From NCBI RefSeq assembly GCF_001907245.1, contig NZ_MQSU01000004.1:1-64000 (forward strand): a DNA stretch of 64,000 nt, read 5' to 3'. Position numbers and translations under genes: made by a program. Positions 56,767-64,000 of this stretch are shown one piece after another; position 1 is the first letter of the stretch, and each line of letters opens with the position of its first letter. This DNA is from Boudabousia liubingyangii (GTDB taxonomy: Bacteria; Actinomycetota; Actinomycetes; Actinomycetales; Actinomycetaceae). The notes beneath the pieces are model-generated. The model was not told where the DNA came from. It saw only the letters and a list, made by a program, of their open reading frames with translations, and did no database searches.

Positions 56767-58112
56767 CCCAAACGGGCACTCAGGCGCAAACAGCAGCACC
56801 CTTCCACCTGCCTCAAGGCTGGTCAAGGGTGCTGCTGGCTGGCCTAGAAGTTGTCTTCCTCAGCTGGGCTCTAAGCCTAGCGATCACCTTCGCCGGCTAC
56901 CTCAGCCAAACCAGTAACCGCTGGCTAGCGGAAACCTCTTGGGCAGACGTGATCGGATTCGGCACCAGCATCTGGGGTGCCTCCCTGTTCGGGGCCTACC
57001 CAATCGCCGACACCGCCGCCACACTACTGCCCGCCGGCATGACCCTAGTGATCATCCTGCTGGCACAAATGGCGCTAAAGCTTCGTTCGGATGTGCACCT
57101 AGCTGCCCTCCTGACCTTCCCCCTAGGTTTTACCTTTGGGGCATTGCTCCTATCCATGACTGCACCCAGCGGCATTGGAATCGGCAGAATCTTCCTAGGC
57201 TCACTCTTAGTCTCTGGCCTATCGATCCTCTGGCAAGGACTGCGTAGGCTACGAAAATACCGGATGGACCTAGATGAGAACCTAGGCTACCTAAACGATG
57301 ATCGAGTTGATGATCAACTCCTAAACTTCCTCGCCTCCGGCCCACGCGACCTTTACCGGGGACTAGAAATCGGCTGGCGCGTGACCCTAGCAAACCTCGC
57401 TATTGGGCTCATTGCGCTGGTGGCAGCCGTAATCGTCGGCTTTAGCCGAATCAGCGAAATCGCTCAAGCTTTAGGGGCTGGAACCTGGGAGAAAATCCTC
57501 CTCGTACTAGCCCAACTGGCCTACCTGCCAGACCTCCTCGCCTGGTCCCTCAGCTGGATTGCTGGAACCGGCTTCTACCTGGGAGTAGACACCTGGTACG
57601 GTCCCGGATCCTACCCGCCCGGACCAGTCCCCGCGATCCCGGTCTTAGGTGCAATCCCCGCCAGCACGGAAAGCTTCTGGCCAGCCATCTGGCCCTTCTT
57701 CCTAGCTTGGGCCCTGCTGGCCGTCTGGCGCTCAGAACGGAAACTCTCCCAGTTGCGCTACACCGTACCGGTAGCTGGAGCCTTCATCTTCCTAACTACC
57801 TTCCTGCTGATCTGGACCTCGCAGGGAGCCCTAGGGCCCGGTCGACTAACCCTAGTTGGCCCACCCGTCCTCCGAGCCACCTTCAGTATTTGGTTCCAAA
57901 GTTTCGGAATCTACGCTCTGATTCGACTAGCTTTCGCTACAGAAGTCAAAGCCCGCTTTCAGGTCTACACTAAGAGTGTCTCGCACCGACTTTCCCGGGT
58001 CGGCTCACCGGCCGCACACGGGGTCATTGGCGTCCTGCCAAGCAAACCCAAACCCGCAACTGTCGTTGAAGAAGCGGCAGTGGAAACGGCAACAGAAAAC
58101 GAAGGGAACTGA
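56763..58112 (+). CDS. DUF6350/PerM-like polytopic membrane protein
   Basis: A 449-residue protein with about ten predicted helices and no catalytic motif. Its position between sucD and purH is that of the mycobacterial perM gene and of DUF6350 genes in actinobacteria; PerM supports cell division and persistence in Mycobacterium. The start is GTG overlapping the sucD stop. The stop is 2 bp before purH. The identification rests mainly on topology and synteny, with only moderate confidence in function. Confidence 0.75.
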   Translation: MTQTGTQAQTAAPFHLPQGWSRVLLAGLEVVFLSWALSLAITFAGYLSQTSNRWLAETSWADVIGFGTSIWGASLFGAYPIADTAATLLPAGMTLVIILLAQMALKLRSDVHLAALLTFPLGFTFGALLLSMTAPSGIGIGRIFLGSLLVSGLSILWQGLRRLRKYRMDLDENLGYLNDDRVDDQLLNFLASGPRDLYRGLEIGWRVTLANLAIGLIALVAAVIVGFSRISEIAQALGAGTWEKILLVLAQLAYLPDLLAWSLSWIAGTGFYLGVDTWYGPGSYPPGPVPAIPVLGAIPASTESFWPAIWPFFLAWALLAVWRSERKLSQLRYTVPVAGAFIFLTTFLLIWTSQGALGPGRLTLVGPPVLRATFSIWFQSFGIYALIRLAFATEVKARFQVYTKSVSHRLSRVGSPAAHGVIGVLPSKPKPATVVEEAAVETATENEGN

Positions 58113-58114
58113 TT

Positions 58115-59782
58115 ATGCCGAAAGCACCCACCACCCGTCGAGCCCTAATCTCGGTCTATAACAAGACCGGCCTTGAAGACCTAGCCCGCGGCCTGGTGGC
58201 TGCCGGAATCGAAATCGTTTCTACCGGATCAACCGCTCAAACCATTGAAAAAGCGGGCCTGCCCGTTACCCCCGTCAGTGCGGTCACCGAATTCCCCGAA
58301 TGCCTAGACGGTCGAGTAAAAACCCTGCACCCCAAGATCCACGGAGGCATCCTAGCTAACCGCAGCCTCCCCACTCACCTAGAGCAACTCAGCACCCTAG
58401 AAATCACCCCGATCGACATTGTGGTTTGCAACCTTTACCCCTTCGTAGAAACCGTTAAGTCGGGTGCGGACTTCCCCAGCTGCGTGGAACAGATCGATAT
58501 CGGCGGCCCCTCCATGGTCCGCGCCGCCGCCAAGAACCACAAAGACGTCACCGTCATCGTGAACCCCGAACGTTACCCCGACCTACTAGCCGCACTCGCA
58601 AAGGGTGGCTTCGATGCCGAAGAACGTAAGCAACTAGCTGCGGAAGCCTTCCGTCACACCGCAGACTACGATCGTGAAATCTCCACCTGGATGGCCCAGC
58701 AACTAGCCGGTGACAACAAGCAGGAAGCTGCGGACGCAACCTCGGCCCCCGAAAAACCCGCCGCTCTAAACCCGCAGTGGGAAGCCCAAGCGACCCTACG
58801 CTACGGCGAAAACCCCCACCAGGCCGCGGAACTATACACCGACGGCAGCGGCCACGGAATCGCCAACGCGAAACAGCTCCACGGTAAGCCCATGAGCTAC
58901 AACAACTACACCGACGGCGATGCCGCCCTGCGGGCCGCCTACGACCATGAAGAACCCTGCGTTGCCGTCATCAAACACGCCAACCCCTGCGGCATTGCCA
59001 TTGCCGAGGACGTGGCCACCGCACACCGTAAAGCTCACGCCTGCGACCCGGTATCGGCTTTCGGTGGCGTGATTGCCGTCAACCGTCCCGTGACCGTAGA
59101 ACTAGCCGAACAAATCGTCCCCATCTTCACCGAGGTCGTCCTAGCTCCCGCCTACGAAGAAGGTGCCCTGGAGGTCCTAAGCCGTAAAAAGAACCTCCGC
59201 GTCCTAGAGGTAGAGCCGGCCCCCCAAACCCAGAGCGAACTCAAGGTAATCAGCGGGGGAGCGCTAGCTCAAAGCGTCGACCAAATCGACCAGGATGGTG
59301 ACGACCCGGCCAACTGGCAACTAGTTTCCGGCCCCGGTGCTGATGAAGCGACCCTAGCGGACCTAGCCTTCGCCTGGCGGACCGTCCGTGCTGTTAAATC
59401 CAATGCCGTCCTCTTGGTTAAAGACCAGGCCACCGTTGGTGTGGGCATGGGACAGGTAAACCGGGTTGACTCCGTGAAGCTAGCCGTTGAACGTGCCAAC
59501 ACCCTAGGTGCCCGCAGCACCGGTGACGCCGCCGCTGACATCGACACCCCCGGTGGGGCCCGAGCCGAAGCCGCCCCCAGCGCCCCCGAACGCGCCCGCG
59601 GTTCCGTCTGCGCTTCAGATGCTTTCTTCCCCTTCGCCGATGGGGTACAGTACCTGATCGACGCTGGCGTGAAAGCTATCGTCCAGCCCGGCGGTTCCAT
59701 CCGTGATGAAGAATCGATCGCTGCTGCCCAGGCTGCTGGCGTTACCATGTACCTGACCGGTGTCCGTCACTTCTTCCACTGA
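58115..59782 (+). CDS. purH: Bifunctional AICAR transformylase / IMP cyclohydrolase
   Basis: A 555-residue enzyme for the last two steps of IMP synthesis. The N-terminal IMP cyclohydrolase has [23 protein letters not shown] and [12 protein letters not shown]. The C-terminal transformylase has [13 protein letters not shown] and KHANPCGIA (catalytic Lys-His) and ends [11 protein letters not shown] and GGSIRDEE. Relative to E. coli (529 aa) there is an insert of about 25 residues, Ala/Pro/Asp-rich, just before [11 protein letters not shown], and a short linker near 205-220. purN is not next to it. The ATG follows gaagggaac. Confidence 0.96.
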   Translation: MPKAPTTRRALISVYNKTGLEDLARGLVAAGIEIVSTGSTAQTIEKAGLPVTPVSAVTEFPECLDGRVKTLHPKIHGGILANRSLPTHLEQLSTLEITPIDIVVCNLYPFVETVKSGADFPSCVEQIDIGGPSMVRAAAKNHKDVTVIVNPERYPDLLAALAKGGFDAEERKQLAAEAFRHTADYDREISTWMAQQLAGDNKQEAADATSAPEKPAALNPQWEAQATLRYGENPHQAAELYTDGSGHGIANAKQLHGKPMSYNNYTDGDAALRAAYDHEEPCVAVIKHANPCGIAIAEDVATAHRKAHACDPVSAFGGVIAVNRPVTVELAEQIVPIFTEVVLAPAYEEGALEVLSRKKNLRVLEVEPAPQTQSELKVISGGALAQSVDQIDQDGDDPANWQLVSGPGADEATLADLAFAWRTVRAVKSNAVLLVKDQATVGVGMGQVNRVDSVKLAVERANTLGARSTGDAAADIDTPGGARAEAAPSAPERARGSVCASDAFFPFADGVQYLIDAGVKAIVQPGGSIRDEESIAAAQAAGVTMYLTGVRHFFH

Positions 59783-59823
59783 GACCGGACGACCAAACAC
59801 GTTAAGAGCTAATCGGAAAATCA

Positions 59824-60102
59824 ATGCCTGACCATCGCCCGCCCAGACAGAACTACACGGCTGCCCTAATCCTAGTGTGCGCCCTGGTACTAACTGTCGT
59901 CGTTGCTATCTACGGCAGCGTAAAAGTCGCCATCTACATGCTGGCGCTAATCTGTGCGGTCAATGCGGTCTCACGTCTGATCTACCGTTCTGATCAAGCC
60001 TGGAACGCCGGCAAAAACTGGCGTTTTGACGCGATCTTCTACGGCCTGTTAGCCCTCGGACTGGTGATCTTGGCTCCCATGAGCCAGATCGGCGCGTCCT
60101 GA
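59824..60102 (+). CDS. DUF3017 small membrane protein
   Basis: A 92-residue protein with three predicted helices (about 11-32, 35-52 and 68-88) and a conserved-looking charged loop ([20 protein letters not shown]). DUF3017 proteins are found next to purH in many actinobacteria; the function is unknown. It lies about 40 bp after purH, in the same direction, and may be part of that transcript. Confidence 0.78.
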   Translation: MPDHRPPRQNYTAALILVCALVLTVVVAIYGSVKVAIYMLALICAVNAVSRLIYRSDQAWNAGKNWRFDAIFYGLLALGLVILAPMSQIGAS

Positions 60103-60163
60103 ACGTCACCTTTCAACTAAGCTTATAAACAAACGAAACTTTCGTACCCAACTAAGGAGCAAA

Positions 60164-61828
60164 ATGACTGCACCAGTAAACCCCACGCAGACCGAAGCAT
60201 GGACCCGACTAGGCCAACTGCACGATGACCTGCAGGTAGACCTGCGTGGCTGGTTCGAAAGCGACCGTCAGCGCGCCGAAAAATTCACCTTCACCGCCGC
60301 TGACCTACACGTGGACCTATCAAAGAACATCCTCACCGAGGACGTCCTCAAGAACCTGCTAGACCTAGCAGCAGAAACCAACGTCCTCACCCGCCGTGAC
60401 CAGATGTTCAACGGCGAGCACATCAACAACACCGAAGACCGCGCCGTCCTCCACACCGCGCTCCGTCGCCCCAAGGAAGACAAGCTGGCCGTAGACGGTC
60501 AGGAAGTTGTCCAAGACGTCCACCGCGTCCTCGAGCGCGTTTACGACTTTGCCCGTCGCGTCCGTAACGGCGAATGGGTCGGTATTACCGGAAAGCGCAT
60601 CGAAACCGTCGTCAACATTGGTATTGGCGGCTCTGACCTAGGCCCCGTCATGGTTTACGAAGCCCTCAAGCCCTACGTCCAAGAAGGCCTAGAATGCCGC
60701 TTCGTTTCCAATATTGACCCCACCGACGTCGCTCAGAAGACCGCGGACCTAGACCCCGAGACCACCCTGTTCATCGTGGCCTCCAAGACCTTCACCACTC
60801 TAGAAACCCTCACCAACGCGCGTCTAGCTCGCACCTGGCTGCTAGAAGCCCTCGAGGCCGCTGGCGCCCTAGACGGTAAGGAATCCAAGGAAGCCGTCGC
60901 CAAGCACTTCATCGCCGTCTCTACCGCCCTAGAAAAGGTCGCCGAGTTCGGGATCGACCCCGCTAACGCCTTCGGCTTCTGGGACTGGGTAGGTGGCCGC
61001 TACTCCGTAGATAGCGCCATCGGCACCTCCCTAGCTATCGCCCTAGGCCCGGAAAACTTTGAAGAGTTCCTAGGCGGCTTCCACGCCCTAGACCAGCACT
61101 TCCTCACCGCGGCACCCGAAGAAAACGTGCCCCTACTAATGGGCCTACTAAATGTCTGGTACGTCAACTTCGTCAAGGCTGCCTCCCACGCCGTACTACC
61201 GTACGCCCAGCAGCTACACCGATTCCCGGCCTACCTACAGCAGCTCACCATGGAATCCAATGGTAAGTCCGTCCGCTGGGATGGCAGCTCCATCGATTAC
61301 TCCACCGGTGAGATCTTCTGGGGCGAACCTGGCACCAACGGCCAGCACGCCTTCTACCAGCTGATCCACCAGGGCACCCAGCTGATCCCCGCGGACTTCA
61401 TCGCCTTCGCTAAGCCGGCCTACCCGCTAAACGATGGCGATAAGAGCGCACACGAACTCTTCCTCGCCAACTTCTTCGCTCAGCCCAAGGCCCTAGCCTT
61501 CGGTAAGACCGAAGAGGAAGTACGCGCTGAAGGTACTCGCGAAGAGATTGTTACCGCCCGCGTCTTCGCCGGCAATAAGCCCTCCACCTCCATCATGGCG
61601 CCGGCCCTAACCCCGCGCGTGATGGGTGAACTGATTGCCCTTTACGAACACATCACCTTCGTTCAGGGTGCCGTTTGGGGTGTTAACTCCTTCGACCAGT
61701 GGGGTGTGGAACTAGGTAAGCAGCTAGCACTGCAGATTTACCCCGCAGTCGCCGGGGATGATGAAGCCCTAGCCGCTCAGGATGATTCCACCGCCGGCTT
61801 GATTCGCTACTACCGCGAAAACCGCTGA
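60164..61828 (+). CDS. pgi: Glucose-6-phosphate isomerase
   Basis: A 554-residue sugar isomerase interconverting glucose-6-phosphate and fructose-6-phosphate. Family motifs are [14 protein letters not shown], the [11 protein letters not shown] loop, MESNGKSVR (active-site Glu) and the C-terminal [13 protein letters not shown] signature with its catalytic Lys. Length is standard. aaggag precedes the ATG at 5-6 nt. A strong hairpin terminator follows. Confidence 0.97.
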   Translation: MTAPVNPTQTEAWTRLGQLHDDLQVDLRGWFESDRQRAEKFTFTAADLHVDLSKNILTEDVLKNLLDLAAETNVLTRRDQMFNGEHINNTEDRAVLHTALRRPKEDKLAVDGQEVVQDVHRVLERVYDFARRVRNGEWVGITGKRIETVVNIGIGGSDLGPVMVYEALKPYVQEGLECRFVSNIDPTDVAQKTADLDPETTLFIVASKTFTTLETLTNARLARTWLLEALEAAGALDGKESKEAVAKHFIAVSTALEKVAEFGIDPANAFGFWDWVGGRYSVDSAIGTSLAIALGPENFEEFLGGFHALDQHFLTAAPEENVPLLMGLLNVWYVNFVKAASHAVLPYAQQLHRFPAYLQQLTMESNGKSVRWDGSSIDYSTGEIFWGEPGTNGQHAFYQLIHQGTQLIPADFIAFAKPAYPLNDGDKSAHELFLANFFAQPKALAFGKTEEEVRAEGTREEIVTARVFAGNKPSTSIMAPALTPRVMGELIALYEHITFVQGAVWGVNSFDQWGVELGKQLALQIYPAVAGDDEALAAQDDSTAGLIRYYRENR

Positions 61829-61837
61829 AACTAAACT

Positions 61838-61883
61838 AAAGGTTTGTGCCCCACTGATCTATTTCAGTGGGGCACAAACCTTT
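61838..61883. terminator. Long hairpin terminator between pgi and ppk2
   Basis: A perfect 20-bp stem: aaaggtttgtgccccactga at 61838-61857 pairs with its complement at 61864-61883, with a 6-nt loop. The ends are AAAGG and CCTTT, so each strand carries a short T run. It can end pgi and possibly the convergent PPK2 gene. Confidence 0.88.
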
Positions 61884-61978
61884 ATAAAACTAGTTACGAC
61901 CAGCGCAGCAGACTGGCGGGCTAACCGACGGTGCGCCGGCCGCTTCCCGGACTAGGGGATACTGGTCGATGCTCTACC

Positions 61979-62956
61979 TCAGGAGAGGGTCGGTTCCGCA
62001 TCCAGCGTCAGAGCCAAACGAGCACGCTCTTCAGCGACATTAAAGTCAGCCTCGGGCCAAGTCAGTTCCATCTCTTCGAGGCTACGAGTCAGCGCTTCAG
62101 AAACCGCCGCCCGAGCGTACCACTTGTGATCTGCAGGGATTACCATCCAGGGTGCGTAATCGGTAGACGTCTGACGCAAGACCTCTTGGTAGACACTCTG
62201 GTACTTGAACCATTGGCCCCGAACCTCAAGATCATGGGGAGAGAACTTCCAGTGCTTATCTGGGCGATCCAAACGCTCTAGAAGACGACGACCCTGTTCT
62301 CCATAGGAGACCATCAGACAAACCTTCAAAATGACGCACTCATCATCCACTAGCTGCTTTTCGAAGTCGTTAATCATCCGGCCACGTTCAGCTAGTTCTT
62401 CTGCGCCCATGCCATTGACGCCGGGGACCAGCATATCTTCGTACTGGGAACGGTCAAAGAAACCGATCATGCCGGGCTTGGGGAGTGCCCGTTCGATGCG
62501 GGCCAAGAATGGTTCAGCACGTTCCTCGGGGGTAGGTGCTTTAAAAGCCTTTAGGGCCACACCCTGCGGGTCTACCTGCCCCATAACGTGACGGGCTAGG
62601 CCGCCCTTACCGGCCGTGTCAAGGCCCTGTGCCACGACGAGGATGCGCTTACGTGAACCGGTTTTCCCATTGGCGAAAAGCTGTTCTTGGAGGTCCGAGA
62701 GGTGCTGGGCCCGCTGCTCCATAAAGGCCTCTGCGGCCTTACGGCCAAGGGTCCAACCCGGAGTGCCGGAGCGATCAAACGCCGCTAGGTCAAAGTGTTC
62801 ATCAACCCGTAGCGCGGTCCGGGGGTCTTGTTGCCAACCGCCCAGTTTCACGGGTTTTTCAGGCTTTGCAGACTTTTTCTTTTTATCTGCCTTAACCTTG
62901 GATTTCTTCTTTAGATCCTTGTCGTCAGACTTAGCGGCTGATTTCTTCTTTGCCAT
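61979..62956 (-). CDS. ppk2: Polyphosphate kinase 2 family protein
   Basis: A 325-residue PPK2-type kinase. Walker A GLDTAGKGG is at 111-119 and Walker B/lid is in FFDRSQYEDM (D168, R169). These enzymes use polyphosphate to phosphorylate nucleotides (ADP to ATP or AMP to ADP). The first 40 residues are a Lys/Ala/Ser-rich extension, possibly binding polyphosphate or nucleic acid. A clear aaggagatt Shine-Dalgarno is found before the ATG. Class I versus class II/III cannot be decided here. Confidence 0.9.
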   Translation of the reverse strand: MAKKKSAAKSDDKDLKKKSKVKADKKKKSAKPEKPVKLGGWQQDPRTALRVDEHFDLAAFDRSGTPGWTLGRKAAEAFMEQRAQHLSDLQEQLFANGKTGSRKRILVVAQGLDTAGKGGLARHVMGQVDPQGVALKAFKAPTPEERAEPFLARIERALPKPGMIGFFDRSQYEDMLVPGVNGMGAEELAERGRMINDFEKQLVDDECVILKVCLMVSYGEQGRRLLERLDRPDKHWKFSPHDLEVRGQWFKYQSVYQEVLRQTSTDYAPWMVIPADHKWYARAAVSEALTRSLEEMELTWPEADFNVAEERARLALTLDAEPTLS

Positions 62957-63098
62957 GGAATCTCCTTAGATCGGGGGTGTGAACTACTTTACACCCGATG
63001 GGACCTAGTTCCCAACCTCTTTAGCTAGGCAAAATTGGGCCGGTAGCTGCCGGAATAATGGGGGAGCGCAATAGGCAACGTGACCCTGATCGCGCTAA

Positions 63099-64000
<902 letters not shown>

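Overview
The window reads as the chromosome of a GC-rich actinobacterium, most likely in or near the Actinomycetaceae. The evidence is the actinobacterial order sucC-sucD-PerM-like-purH-DUF3017, DUF6318 lipoproteins, a PspC/NarL-type two-component locus and several leaderless start codons. Core genes use CTA as a main leucine codon, which is unusual for a GC-rich genome and helps to separate host genes from imported ones. The species cannot be named from the sequence alone.

Left core block (1-11700): rsmI, a nicotinamidase-like gene, metG, a pyruvate oxidase/dehydrogenase (poxB-like), a HAD phosphatase, a small membrane protein with a large PspC-domain membrane protein, a divergent histidine kinase/response regulator pair, and an S66 (LD-carboxypeptidase/MccF-like) peptidase.

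Accessory and defence block (11700-44000): much of it is AT-richer. It opens with an unknown gene and then an unusual cassette: a small membrane protein, an HsdM-like protein whose catalytic NPPF motif reads VPPF, an HsdS-like protein, and a protein with a HEPN-type RNTLSH motif. Next comes an apparently intact type I restriction-modification operon with two different hsdM genes followed by hsdS and hsdR. A DUF262-DUF2971 pair lies on the opposite strand. A decayed stretch, a secreted GH3 glycosidase and unknown genes lead to a McrBC type IV restriction system. Three DUF6318 lipoprotein paralogues follow, with a secreted partner gene and a chimeric pseudogene, then a DEDDh exonuclease fused to a DUF5710-like domain and an orphan KAP P-loop NTPase. 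No integrase, transposase or tRNA gene was recognised at the edges.

Right core block (44000-64000): a NUDIX hydrolase and an ADP-ribosylglycohydrolase, both with leaderless-type starts, and a nucleoside-kinase-like P-loop protein. A thiamine-type ECF transporter (T subunit, fused ATPases and YkoE-like S subunit) lies behind a TPP riboswitch. Then come a PcrA/UvrD helicase overlapping an acyltransferase-SGNH protein, sucCD, a PerM-like membrane protein, purH, a DUF3017 protein, pgi, a PPK2 kinase and the 5' part of mdh, which runs off the window.

The best candidate for an undescribed system is the 12.7-16.6 kb cassette. It looks like a type I modification complex that keeps DNA recognition and probably SAM binding, has lost the methyltransferase catalytic residue, and carries a HEPN-type effector where hsdR would be expected. 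This is inference from sequence motifs and gene order.
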